A stretch of DNA of 64,000 nt from Capitulum mitella (Eukaryota > Arthropoda > Thecostraca > Pollicipedomorpha > Pollicipedidae): assembly GCA_030062745.1 (NCBI GenBank), contig CP099841.1, forward strand, positions 15,995,213-16,059,212, read 5' to 3'. Positions 1-11,380 of the stretch are shown in pieces. The notes under the pieces are model-generated. The model was not told the origin of the DNA. It saw only the letters and a program-made list of their open reading frames with translations, and did not search any database. The position numbers and the translations under genes are program-made. Position 1 is the stretch's first letter; every line of letters starts with the position of its first letter.

Positions 1-426
1 GGACTCGCGCGGATCAACGCTTTTTTTCAGATTTGAAAAGCAACGAATAGGGGGACAGACCGGGTGGAGGCCCCGCGCTGGGAAGACCACCGCGTTGGTT
101 GTCACCTGAGCATTCTAACGGCATCCGTTTTTTTTTTGCTTTTTGGTCTCTGGACGACACACCCATATCACCATAATGACACCAAACGGTTCAAATAATG
201 ACAATTCAGGACGATCCTGGCTACTACGTCAAAACCACGCGCCGCAGCGCCAAAAAAGCGACGTAGTAGTTTCCCTCAGTGTCTTGCGCATCCAGTAACG
301 TCGGCGAACCGTGGCTTTAAACTCACCCTCGAAATGTCCGAAAAATATCGATATTCAGACAAAAAAGCAGCCAGCTAAAGACACTTGTTTTTCAAGGAAC
401 ACCATGGCAACTTTCGTTTATATCGT

Positions 427-1120
427 TTATAAAAGAGATATTTCCCCGCTGTCGGTGGCGGAGAGGATGCGATCGGCGACTGCCATCAGCGCGGTTTCCG
501 TCGAATGGTTAGGAAGGAAACCGTGCTGCGACGGGGAAAGAAGGTGGCTGCAGGACAAGTAGTAGTAGCGCTGGCGCTGTACTACCCACTCTACCATTTT
601 AAAAAGGACGGGTATGATGCATATGAGTACGAAGTTCGGTCGTTCGAATGGATCATCGGTTCTGTGGATCGGGTGAATGACGGAGTGTTTCCAGGACACG
701 GGATCGTCGGAATTGGCAAGTCACGTGTCGATGACGTCAAGGATGATGTCACCGACAGCAGGGAAAGTGATCTTAACCACGCGGATACGAAGTCAGTCAG
801 AGCCGGCAGAGCCCGACATATGCATGCAGGCGACGGTACGCAGCATTATATGCAGGTCGATGGGCACGACAGAAAAACGACAAGCACCGACCCTGGGCAG
901 ACGTGAAGCCAGACCAGGGACTGGCCCGTGCCCGGCGATCTCGGCAGCGACGCTCGGTCCAACTGAGACGAAGGATGAGTGCGGATCGTCACCAGTGACC
1001 TGCCGCTGCGTTCTCTGATCGTCCTTTTTGCTAGCGACAACACTGCGCATGTTCCGCCAGACTGTGTCCGGACCCTGCTCGTTGATTCGGTTCTGCACCC
1101 CGACGACGCGACATGATCTC
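427..1120 (-). pseudogene. Degenerate non-LTR (LINE) reverse transcriptase fragment
   Basis: The minus strand reads as the N-terminal part of a LINE pol. In order it shows a linker with SGSAGSD, then FPAVGDIILDV, SWKHSVIHPIH, IIPVLFKMVE, and the block SQHGFLPNHSTETALMAV. The last block is the typical RT motif 'QHGFRPGRSTETAL' before the catalytic palm. The frame is broken by at least two in-frame stops (793-795 and 721-723), and the match ends near 430, before the catalytic YADD region, so it is truncated as well as decayed. Family knowledge places such a block in CR1/L2/Jockey-type elements; the exact clade is not resolved by eye. The plus-strand open frames over this stretch are shadows. 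A fragment with a LINE C-terminus lies at 37590 and could belong to a related element. Confidence 0.8.
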
Positions 1121-1985
1121 CCGAGTGGCAGGAGAGACCGGAGGCGCAGATGGGTTGCGGATGGTGACAGTTCTCATTGGAACTTGTTTGTTAAGAACAA
1201 GAAAAAATACATCAAAAATGCGCGCCACTTGTCGTCTTCTGTTACCGAATTAAAAACTGGACCCCAAACAACATGGGTGAGTGAACTAATATCTTTCGTC
1301 CTCTGCTGCAGAATGGAACTTACATTACGCCGATAAAAAACAATAGAGAATCTGACCACATGTTTCACCCTGTTACATGTCGAATCAGAATTTGGCCAGA
1401 GGCAGAATGCTCACCTTGCGTGCTAATTATTTCCATCCGTTTCACTGACGTTGCCAATGATGTCATGCCAATGCCAGTACCACCAGGAATGCCACAACCA
1501 AAGCGACAGACCGTCCCGTTACAAGGATGACCCTATTGTTGCGCCAGATTACGGGATATTAGAAGCATATCAAAGATAACGTTGCTAATCCGGAATCGAT
1601 GGTTTCTTGCAAAGCACACCTTCGTGCAGGGATGAAACGACGGGTTTGGTACAAAAAGAACTTAATCCCTCTGGCGTCTGCTTCATATTTGCTTGAAGTG
1701 AATGATCCTGTCTTGAACGTCACACCCAGTGCGTTAACAGGCGTGCGCCACGGTTCCGTTACGTTCGTTTGAGAAGTAAAACGTACACAATAGGCACTTG
1801 TCAATTTTCCACGCCCTTCTGTTTAGTGATAAGCCCTTTATGCACCTTTTTATCGGAACCTTTCAAATGCAAGATGCCGTTGGAACTTTCGCAGCAAATC
1901 TCAAAGCCACGAAAAAGTGCACAAGGCCACGAGGAAACAGGCTTCATTGGATGACGCCGGTTTCCACCAGACCAGTGCCAGATCG
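1121..1985. other. Spacer upstream of cuticle gene 1
   Basis: No protein-coding or repeat feature is recognised here. The stretch leads into the TATA box of the first cuticle gene, so distal promoter elements may lie in it, but none can be named by eye. Confidence 0.4.
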
Positions 1986-2021
1986 TATATAAGGCGCTCA
2001 TATGTGAGCCCAGCCGTCAGT
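1986..2021 (+). promoter_or_regulatory. TATA box and initiator of cuticle gene 1
   Basis: TATATAAG occupies 1986-1993 and the arthropod initiator pentamer TCAGT occupies 2017-2021, its A being 33 bp from the first T of the TATA box. This is the standard spacing for a focused core promoter. It would give a 5' UTR of about 31 bases before the ATG at 2050. The same arrangement recurs at the other three cuticle genes. Confidence 0.75.
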
Positions 2022-2049
2022 GATCACTGGACTCGCCCAACTCTCAAGC

Positions 2050-4268
2050 ATGAAGCTGGTAAGTACGCGTCCTGAAACCAGTGTCGTATGAGGCACACTC
2101 ATTTTACTATGTATGGTGGGAACAAAACACTGTGTTCATCACAGTAAAAACGGCATCAAGAGGCCCTCATTTTCTGCTCTGGAAGATCGAGTGTTGGTTA
2201 CATGCTGAATATGATTTCATCTAACTTATAATACTGACTGTTAGTTGAGAGCACGCCAATCGAACGCTCTCTACAGTTACGTCAGTATTCTCACTCTGTG
2301 ATATTGACTCTGGGCCGGCGCAAATTATTTTCGTATTTAGTTAGGCGAGGGCTCAGAGGCCCCGTGCTGTCTCGCGAAGGAAAGATGATACCGAAAATCA
2401 CGAATCGCTGAAGACACTGTCCAGACAATCAGTACAAAGTCAAGCATGATTTTGTTAATACCAGTTACGACAAGGCAACATAGGTCAAAGGATTAAAATC
2501 AGTGTTTTCAAATTTCGTGGCCCATGCCCTCATATTTTTTCTTCCCAAAGTTACTCAATGAAATGTAATCATGACTTTTACCAAGGTGCATTTCAGAAAG
2601 CATCAATTGTCGGCATCTGCAAAGCTTATAACCATTCCAACTTTCATGAAATATGCATATGCTAATATTTAATCTGCGGGAACGGGATCCTGGTCTTGAC
2701 CTGGAGTCGAACGGAGCTTGTTGGTAGCATCCCTTCCTGTCGAATCCCCTTTGTGGAAACCTTGTGTAATGTCGCACATAAATGTTGCTGTTGAATACAC
2801 ATTGTGCTTGTGGAAATATCTGGAAACTGCGCAGCGTTACCAATATATGTTGTTGCTAAATAAGTATTGTGTATACGAAAATGTTGTGCGAGTTGGAGAC
2901 CACGGAAATCAAGGTTGCACACTTCAGAGTACGTTGTTTCATCACTGTGGATGTCTTAGATACATTTTTCTTTTAGTTAGAGTGGTCACTGATTTTTTTT
3001 GTACCAGGTAATTCGTAGTTCTTCCGAAGTTCAATATTACATTGATAAGCAGGTCTTATCCAAAAACCGGTGCCACGACACATGTTCGAATTCCCATTGT
3101 GGCATAAAAAATGTGCAAAATTCAACTCTCACAAAATTCGGCATGATAACCCAAAATTTACTAATGAAAAAGCCGAGGGGCCTCTTAGGCCCCTCACCGA
3201 GAGAGGGTCAATTCCAGCAATACATTTCATTAATTAGTAAACGTACAGTAAATCGCATTATGGTTATTGACCACTTTGATGCTTCGTATTAATAGCCTAT
3301 CAACAAGAAAGCAATACCAGTAGTCTCTTTTTAATCGTCTTGCCTCAAAGTAAGCTTGGAATTTCGGAGTTAATTGCTTTTCATTTCCAGTCATTTGCAA
3401 CAAGCCTAATGTCATGAAGGCCGGCATATACTGGCTTGTCCTTATCCGCCATGCTCGATAAGGTTTCGATATCTTCGGTAAGGTTCCTCTGGTATTTCTT
3501 CAGGCGTCTTGACATTCCTGCACATTATTCTGCCAATGGAAGTGCCTTTCTCTCCCGTGTATACTAGATACACCAGACAGATCCAGATACATCAGCTACT
3601 GTTTCAGCTGCCAGCCTCAGCTATAACGATACAATTGTCAACACGATTCCATGGTTCTCGCAAAGGCTAAGTATTTGATCAAGGCACATGGCTTTTGGAT
3701 TTGGTTCTTTCATTAAGCCGCTCAAAGAAAGTTTCCATTGCATACGTGCTTCGAAGGGTTTAGTCACAGACGTCATAACTGCTGCATCTGCGGCCTGGGT
3801 TTCATCGGGCATGATCCGACAGCAGCATTAGGAGATCTCCAGGCTGTAGATCCGCCATGTTCGCGCCGCCAAGGCGAGATTAGACCGCTGCCCGCAGCAC
3901 CTGTCATCCCTAAGCCTATTACATTGTTTCAGCTGGTTGTTGCCGCTCTGCTGGCGCTGGCCGCCGCGAGGCCGCAGGACTATGATCCCACCGCCGAGCT
4001 CCGGGCTGCTGGCATTCTCCGCATGGAGATGAACCAGAACGAAGACGGCTCCTTCCAGTACGCGTACGAGACCGACGACCCCAGCTCGCAGGACGTCTCC
4101 GGTGCACCCAAGCAAATCGGCTCGGAGGTCGGCATCACGATGCAGGGCGTCTATTCCTTCGTCGCGAAGGATGAGAACGGCAACGACGTTCCGGTGACGA
4201 TCAACTGGACGGCCGACGAAAATGGCTTCCAGGCGCAGGGTGACGCCATCCCAGTGCAAGGGCAGTAG
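2050..4268 (+). CDS. Cuticle protein 1, RR (chitin-binding 4) type, two coding exons
   Basis: Predicted CDS is exon 2050-2058 (MKL, then donor GTAAGT) joined to exon 3933-4268 (acceptor ttgtttcag), phase 0, giving 114 residues. Residues 1-15 are a hydrophobic signal peptide ending AAA before RPQ, so the product is secreted, presumably into the cuticle. Residues 30-50 hold LRMEMNQNEDGSFQYAYE. The C-terminus (about 75-110) is a Rebers-Riddiford-like fold: GVYSFVAKDENGNDVP followed by WTADENGF and an AIP ending. The expected tyrosine of Y-x-A-D-x-x-G-F is tryptophan, as in the paralogue at 13706-16722. The open frame extends upstream of 3933, but the 9-bp first exon, good splice sites and the promoter at 1986 favour the spliced start. 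The 1.87-kb intron holds no recognised transposon. Chitin binding is inferred from the family. No AATAAA was seen shortly downstream. Confidence 0.88.
3175..3195. repeat. Short perfect hairpin in intron of cuticle gene 1
   Basis: GAGGGGCCT (3175-3183) and its reverse complement AGGCCCCTC (3187-3195) flank a 3-base loop. It is a perfect 9-bp stem inside the first intron. Function unknown; it may be transposon debris. Confidence 0.5.
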
Positions 4269-5092
4269 GTGACTGATGGCTGATGCTCCCAATGATGACT
4301 CCGCGACGACACATGACAAGTTGGTGACAAAATGCGCCAGCTACCATTGCCCGACGAAACCTCTCAGGCCAAAACCTGCGGAGGGCCATTTTGTATGCTG
4401 TTAAGGTGGAAGGCATTGTCGCAAGCATTCCAAGGGTTATTTGTGAATACACATGCACATTTCGAATGTTTTTCCTGTCGGTATTATTCGTTAGCCCGCA
4501 AGTTACTGCGACCGTTTTTGTCTCTCTCTTCCTACCAACACTTGGAATTCACGGCATAACTTACCAACAACAAAACCCGGCGGCCCCAAATTTTTCGTAC
4601 ACTGATCTGAATATCACAGCCAACTGAACGAAGAAAAAATTGGTGGTCATCATAGGTCAGGATATTGCAGGCTGGATCATGTACGAGATATTCAGGTACT
4701 CATATGGAGTTGACGTTTTTTTCCTTTTCACGTTCCTTACAAGAAGCCCATCAGCAATGACAAAAAGACCAAGTATCAAGTATCGCAATCCAAAACTGAC
4801 CTCGAGGGAGCCCAACAATGGTCACTTGTCAGTTTTCAACGATGTCGACTTAGTTTTTCATCTGTAAGAAAGACTTGTGCCTGTGAAAGGTCTGAATTGT
4901 ACGCGATTCACGAAATTGGGGCGGATTCGATTCTGATTCACAGCCCAAAAAGGTGACTGTGATTCCGATTCACAACGAAAAACAGAAAAGATTCGATTCC
5001 GATTCAAAGGCCACCCCCCCTCTCTCTCTCTCTCTCTGCTGAGTTACAAACCGCATGCTGCACTCACAACAGAACACCAGTGCCTCCCGTCG
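4269..5092. other. Spacer with GATTC-rich tract and (TC)n microsatellite
   Basis: No gene is visible. From about 4905 to 5012 the sequence repeats GATTC/GATTCNGATTC words in both direct and shuffled form. It is followed by a short C run and a (TC)n microsatellite at 5021-5037. A similar GATTC-rich stretch recurs at 57362-57460, so this is probably the end of a dispersed repeat. Confidence 0.5.
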
Positions 5093-6240
5093 TCACGTCT
5101 TGGCGGTGCAGTTTGCAAGTCTCAACTTACTACGCTCCATCCTCCCCAAGATATTCGTCAACGTCAGATCTACCACGATCGCCCGCACTTTCTCTTTCCT
5201 GGGATGGATACCGCTCTGATCCCCCGGCACACGAAATATTCCACTTCTGGCATCATCCACGGACACTTGCGGGATCAACCTTAGACCCGAGTCCAAGGGC
5301 ACTTCAGTACCGCCTCCACGTTGTGCCGGTGTGCCTCATTACTCCAGCCCGTGATGCTCACGTCATCCAGGAAGACGGCCACGTGAGACAGGCCTGCCAG
5401 CAGCTGCTCCATCATCCGCTGGAACGCCGCTGGAGCTGACGACATTCCATACACTAGACGAGCGGCAGCCATCAGGCCGCTGATAACCGTGCAGCGCTGG
5501 CTGTTCTTATCTAGCGGCACGAGCAGGTACACCTCTTTGAGATCCAGCCGCGTGAACTCCTGCCCTCTGCGAGGTCAGCGAGAAACACATCGATGCGCGG
5601 AAACGCGTGCTGCTCGACCCCGAATGTTCTGTTCATAGTTCGGTCGCAACTGCCACACACCCTGACGGAGCCTTTGTCACTTTCCAGCACGGTGACAACG
5701 GGCACCGCCCACTCAAAGGTCTTCACCGGCTGCAGAATTCTCCACTCGATTTGCCTGTCAAACGCCGCATTCGCGATTGGAAGCAGCTAGGGATGAAGCC
5801 TGGAACACGGGCTGCGGCTTGTAGAACTTCGGTTGAACCGTTGTGTCAATGTTCAGACTGACCGTCTGCGTACAGGTGCCTACGTTATCCTGTAACAGGA
5901 TTTGCCACGCTGTAACAGTGCCTTTTTAAGATATCTCATCGGTGAGGACATGCTGAAGATGCTATGGCAGTCTTGGCTGCGCGAGCCAGTCTCGGCCGAG
6001 AAGCGACCCGGCCGACCCCACTCACCACGAGCAGGGGCAGAGGGGTCTCCTGCATGCCATACCTGAGGTGCGCTGACAGTCCGCCGTATACCGGCACCAC
6101 GTCCCCGGTATATGCTGTCGGCGGAAACCGACCCCGTGCTGCTTGCCTGCACGGTATGCACCGCTCAGCACATCTCGCGATGTCTCACTTTCCGGCGCCC
6201 GCAGGAGGTCGCTAGCCTGTGCGGACAGTCCGGAGGCAGG
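5093..6240 (-). pseudogene. Ty3/Gypsy-like pol relic (protease to reverse transcriptase)
   Basis: Read on the minus strand from high to low coordinate. First comes a retropepsin-end signature (TGDVVPVYGG, then LRYGMQETPLPLLVV) around 6010-6130. Next, near 5530-5726, is RT sequence with FPRIDVFLADLA and DLKEVYLLVPLD-type residues. Then comes YGMSSAPAAFQRMMEQLL with AVFLDDVSI near 5340-5460, corresponding to the RT catalytic region (here LDD in place of the usual YxDD/LDD box). Last is a palm/thumb remnant SGIHPRKEKVRAIV near 5180. The pieces lie in different frames, so the copy is frameshifted. No RNase H, integrase or LTR was recognised. It is an old, truncated insertion and not a functional gene. 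Confidence 0.8.
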
Positions 6241-6318
6241 TGAAACCGGCGCCCGCAAAGCACCGCCGGGCAGCGCCGGCCCGCCAACGGGGCCGCCGGG
6301 GCGGTTGCCATGGGCATC

Positions 6319-8248
6319 ATGGTATGCATGACAGTTTATCATGTGATGCTGCTATGAAAAGACATTGAATAGGAATATAGGTACAGGAAGCTCTCGATGT
6401 CGTTCGCGACGGAACTGACCGCGAACATGAAAAAATTTAACTTTTTAGTCGATGCCGCCGAAGACTGGGCAATGGACAGGCGGTGCGGAGAGTCCAGTCA
6501 GCTTGGGTGCCAAAATGGGCAAAGAGGGATGGAAAATGTGAGCAGTTTATATTCATAGGCGAATATGACGGTGCTTAGCACCCTAGCTTGAGACCGATGG
6601 CCATTTGTGTGGAAAATACTGGAGGGAACACTGAATGAGCTGTTGGTAACTTCTGACGTAGTATGGTATCAGATGTTTTCCACGGCATGCGCAAATGTCC
6701 GACATGGCCTTCTGGATCGTTTCTAGCTCTCCCACTAGTAGGCGAAATTTTCAATCCTCTTCCCGGCGGTCTATAACGGCGTCGTTGACGACGCTGATGT
6801 GTTTGACACACTCCCTCAGATTTTTTACAATAGCCAAAAAACGGTGGTAAACAGCGCCACCAAATTTTCAATGCCTTTGCTCACATCTATAACGCATATT
6901 TTGGGTGAATAATAACTTTGGTAGGGTCCAAGGCTCTTACAGATACGTTTGCGCCATCTTTCTCCAGAGCGGTGCCTCCATACTCAAAGCTGTTTATGGA
7001 TCCATCTCGCTAGGGCGGGAAAATAACTCCATAGACATAACATGGAACTTTTGAGGACGCATTTTTCAAAGCCATATTAAACCACGAAGGAGACGTTTCC
7101 TAGGATGAGCACTGAAGAAATGCTATACGCAGAATTTATAGGCCTTTTCATAGATACAAACAAACTGCAGATTTAACGAACATATTTTTATAAATTAAAC
7201 GCAGAATGTCTCCCTGCAATTGGTTCGTTATTGGGGCTTAAAGGCGCACCGACTACAAGGTCATTCGGCGCCCTCTCCCTGCTGTTAAAGCGGCTACGTT
7301 CATCACTATATGGAGAAAGCTATGCATCAGATGCAACGGTGCCGGGCCTTTAACCAATGTTGTGATGAAATAGTTAATTTTACGACCCGACCCTTGCCAG
7401 TATTTCCTGCTTGGTGACCATCGAAAGTACATAGTTGTGGGTGGGGGGAAGGATTGGCCTGGCCAATGGCCACGAATGGACCAGGAATTGTGGCTAATGC
7501 TCAGAAGGGTCACCTCCCCACCCCAACGGGGCCTCCACCAAAAAATAATGAGGGGGCTCTCTTATCTTAAAAAGGATCGTATCATTTGCAGGGGTTCCTA
7601 TAGCACAGGAATGCGTCCCATAGCTTCAAAGGGACCTCCTATAGCACCAAGAGGGATAGGATTTCCATTCTATGGCTGTGGAACAAATTCTCTCCTGGAC
7701 ACCGCCGGTCCACCATTCGACATGCAGAGCGAGAGAGCCCAACGACCGTCGAGGATTTCATGGATTTTTCCAGCCGAGAGCGGGCAGGCCGATGCTCTAC
7801 CAGCAGGCCAAGGACCGCTAATCCACGGCAGGCCGATGCCCTCCCAGTAAACCGATGACCTCTGATCCTGCGTCGCCGCAAAATGAGGGCGCGCCTAACC
7901 CTCGTCCATCCAGGCCGCTGACGTCAGACCGGCGTGTTTCAACGAGCCTAGAAAGGCTGATATACCTCACTGCAAGACGACGTTCGCATGCGCGCTAGGA
8001 TCATCATCCTTTCTCGGAGCACCTGAGATCACGACCTGCCGGAACGCACGCAATGTAAGGTCCGGCCAGTCATGCACCATCCTGTTCGGCACGCCACACC
8101 GTGCAGTGTGCGGCGCCGCGGCGCCATGGAGCCGCCGACTGACATGTACCCGAGCTCAACCCACGGACCGCATGACATGAGAATTCATGGAGTATCTGGC
8201 AAGAGCAGCAAAGACAGGGCGATTCATCGCAGGGCAGCCTAGCAACAG
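6319..8248 (+). repeat. Left arm of a 5-kb imperfect palindrome
   Basis: This stretch is the reverse complement of 8894-11380 over its whole length, with scattered substitutions and small indels. The outer edge begins ATGGTATGCATG; the inner edge ends at AGCAACAG. No intact open frame of known family is present. The arm contains a short SINE-like piece near 7218-7245 (ttattggggctt). Whether this is a foldback transposon, a segmental inverted duplication or an assembly artefact cannot be settled from sequence alone. Confidence 0.85.
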
Positions 8249-8893
8249 TCCCCGAAAATGAATATCGCTCCAACTAACTACGTCTTACAGGGTTATGCAC
8301 AAGGATTAACGTAAGTCCCTACACAGACCGAGTTTTTCCATTCAGGCTTGGCCAGAATGAAATTCGGCAGTGGTCTTACATGTTTCCAATGATGGGTCCG
8401 CTCCCATTGCAAAGACGCCCGAGTTTCATCGAAAGAATGCCTCCCTACAGGCGGAAGGGAGATTTCATGCTGCTCTTGCAGTTCCGCGTTTACGCTACCT
8501 CCGCCCCATGCACCTACTGCGCATGGTGGAAATGTACCGCTATACATAACGGGCGGCTGGTCGACGTCGGGCGCAGCGACTGAGTCTGTACAGCTTAGTC
8601 CGCAGAACCGCGCTCGGAAACGTAGTCATCGTGGAATACAATAGTCGAAATTTACATGTTGCATTCAACCCAAATGGTCAAGCTACTAGCTGATCGGCGC
8701 TTTGCTACTCGAGTTGCCCAGCAAGCAACGGTCCATGCTGCCCGGTCGTGGTGCTGTGCCTCGGCGCTCTGGTCGCATCTGCACCGGTTCGATTTCACAG
8801 CCAACGCGGTTGTAGCTGGCCGTCCCGATCGCATGCCTGGCTTTGCAGTTGCTGTTTTATCTTAGCAGCTATGCTGCTGGGGGTTGTGCTGCC
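8249..8893. other. Unique spacer between the palindrome arms
   Basis: This is 645 bp that is not shared with either arm. It holds only short open frames on both strands, none with a recognisable motif. If the palindrome is real, this would be the loop of a hairpin with arms of about 1.9-2.5 kb. Confidence 0.6.
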
Positions 8894-9764
8894 CTGCTGC
8901 TAGGCTGCCCTGCGATGAATCACCCTGTCTTTGCTGCTCTTGCCAGATACTCCATGAATTCTCATGTCATGCGGTCCGTGGGTTGAGCTCGGGTACATGT
9001 CAGTCGGCGGCTCCATGGCGCCGCGGCGCCGCACACTGCACGGTGTGGCGTGCCGAACACGATGGTGCATGACTGGCCGGACCTTACATTGCGTGCGTTC
9101 CGGCAGGTCGTGATCTCAGGTGCTCCGAGAAAGGATGATCATCCTTAGCGCGCATGCGAACGTCGTCTTGCAGTGAGGTATATCAGCCTTTCTAGGCTCG
9201 TTGAAACACGCCGGTCTGACGTCAGCGGCCTGGATGGACGAGGGTTCCGCGAGCCCTCATTTTGCGGCGACGCAGGATCAGAGGTCATCGGTCCACTGGG
9301 AGGGCATCGGCCTGCCGTGGATTAGCGGTCCTTGGCCTGCTGGGAGGGCATCGGCCTGCCCGCTCTCGGCTGGAAAAAATCCATGAAATCCTCGACGGTC
9401 GTTGGGCTCTCTCGCTCTGCATGTCGAATGGTGGACCGGCGGTGTCCAGGAGGGAATTTGTTCCACAGCCATAGAGGTCCCTTGATGCTATAGGAGGTCC
9501 CTTTGAAGCTATGGGACGCATTCCTGTGCTATAGGAGCCCCTGAAAATGATACGATCCTTTTTAAGGTAAGAGAGCCCCTCAGTATTTTTTGGTGGAGGC
9601 CCTGCCTTTTGTTAAGGGTAAAAGGAAATGTTTACCCTTCTGAGCATTAGCCACAATTCCTGGTCCATTGGTGGCCATTTGTCCAGACCATTTTAAGAGA
9701 ATTTTTTTATCTTCCTTTTCGCCCCACCCACAACTATGTACTTTCGATTGGTCACCAAGTTTCA

Positions 9765-10040
9765 GTTGAAATCAGGCGGGGACGTCCTATAGGCAATGGT
9801 CAAAAACGAAATTTTTCAAATAGAGTGAATTCAAATGATTGAAAACGTTTAAAAATAATACTTAATGCATAGGAGAATTCCAAGGACCCCAAGGAGGCGT
9901 AAGGCCAAGGCACAAGTTGATCTGAGAAACGTGTGACCAAGAAATTTTCCTTTTTTTTCTTCCCTTACACCTTTAACTATTATAAACATTGTATGCCATT
10001 TCTCTTTTTATAAAAAAAAAAAAAAAATTTTTATTTTTGT
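9765..10040 (-). mobile_element. Internal fragment of family 1 (TTAA element) in palindrome right arm
   Basis: The stretch with AAATAGAGTGAATTCAAATG and then TGAAAACGTTT, followed by GATCTGAGAAACGTGTGACC and a run of thymines, matches the reverse strand of family 1 (compare about 26030-26090 and 18060-18220). It is absent from the left arm. Both ends of the element are missing. Confidence 0.7.
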
Positions 10041-10344
10041 CGTAAAATTAACCATTTCATCACAACATTGGTTAAAGGTCCGGCACTGTTGCATCTGATG
10101 CATAGCTTTCTCCATATAGTGACGAACGTAGCCGCTTTAACAGCAGGGAGAGGGCGCCGAATGACCTTGTAGTCGGTGCGACCCTAAGTCCCAATAACCA
10201 ACCAACAGCAGGGAGACATTCTGCGTTTAATTTATAAAAATATGGTCGTGAAATCTGCAGTTTGTTTGTATCTATGAAAAGGCCTATAAATTCTGCGTAT
10301 AGCATTTCTTCAGGTCATCCTAGGAAACGTCTCCTTCATGGTTA

Positions 10345-10497
10345 TGCAGGGGGGGCAATTTTAAGGGGGGGGCCGCCCCCCCGGGGGGGGGGCGGGGGCG
10401 TCCCTGCCCGGGCCCGGGGGGGGTGTTGGTCGGTTTCGGGTCCCCTCGCCCCGACCCCCGCCAATTCGGGGGGTGGTGGGATTGTTGGGAGTGTTGC

Positions 10498-10530
<33 letters not shown>

Positions 10531-10574
10531 TATAAAATTTTTTTTTGGGAAATTGGGGGAGGGGGGGGAAAGAT

Positions 10575-10621
<47 letters not shown>
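10345..10621. repeat. Poly-G/GC block followed by about 42-base poly-A
   Basis: A stretch of G and C homopolymers (10350-10530) runs into a mixed G/T segment and then an uninterrupted adenine run (about 10579-10620). It occupies a site where the left arm is continuous. The composition is unlike anything else in the window. It may be an assembly or base-calling artefact at the palindrome, or an inserted retrocopy tail. Open frames through it are meaningless. Confidence 0.8.
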
Positions 10622-10627
<6 letters not shown>

Positions 10628-11380
10628 TGGCTTTGAAAAATGCGCCTCAAAAGTCCCATGTTATGTCTATGGAGTTATTTTCCCGCCCTAGCGAGATGGA
10701 TCCATAAACGGCTTTGAGTATGGTGGCACCGCTTTGGAGAAAGATGGCGCAAACTTATCTGTAAGAGCCTTGGACCCGACCAAAGTTATTATTCACCCAA
10801 AATATGCGTTATAAATGTGAGCAAAGGCATTGAAAATTTGGTGGCGCTCCTTACCACCGTTTTTTGGCTATTGTAAAAAAAAAATCTGAGGGAGTGTGTC
10901 AAACACATCAGCAGCGCCAACGACGCCTTTACCGACCGCCGGGAAGAGGACTGAAAATTTTCCCTTCTAGTGGGAGAGCTAGAAACAGAAGGCCATGTCG
11001 GGCGTTTACGCATGCCGTAGAAAACATCTGATACCATCCTGCGTCAGAAGTTACCAACAGCTCATTCAGTGTTCCCTACAGTATTTTCCACACAAATGGC
11101 CATCGGTCTCAAGCTACGGTGCTAAGCACCGTCATATTCGTCTATGAATATAAACTGCTCACATTTCCATCCCTCTTTGCCCATTTTGGCACCCAAGCTG
11201 ACTGGACTCTCCGCACCGCCTGTCCACTGCCCAATCTTCGGCGGCATCGACTGAAAAGTTGAATTTTTTCCAGTTTGCGGTCAATTCCGTCACGAACGAC
11301 ATCGAGAGCTTCCTGTACCTATATTCCTATTCAATGTTTTTTCATAGCAGCGTCACATGATAAACTGACATGCATACCAT

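Larger units (their letters stand above)
8894..11380 (-). repeat. Right arm of the 5-kb imperfect palindrome
   Basis: Reverse complement of the left arm. It is about 557 bp longer because of two arm-specific insertions: a fragment of the family 1 TTAA element at about 9765-10040, and a poly-G/poly-A block at about 10345-10621. Removing these brings the arms to nearly equal length (about 1930 bp each), which supports an originally symmetrical structure. Its outer edge is at 11380. Confidence 0.85.

Noticed and set aside
505-1018. Long plus-strand open frames of 113-133 codons
   Set aside because: They lie antisense to the recognisable LINE reverse transcriptase fragment and have no motif of their own.
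3738-3932. In-frame upstream extension of cuticle exon 2 as an unspliced 176-residue protein
   Set aside because: It lacks a signal peptide at its N-terminus and ignores a clear acceptor at 3931-3932, while MKL plus donor at 2050 with a promoter restores a proper secreted protein.
10262-10707. Open frames of glycine- or proline-rich protein across the G/A homopolymer block
   Set aside because: They are produced by homopolymer runs; the sequence is probably artefactual.
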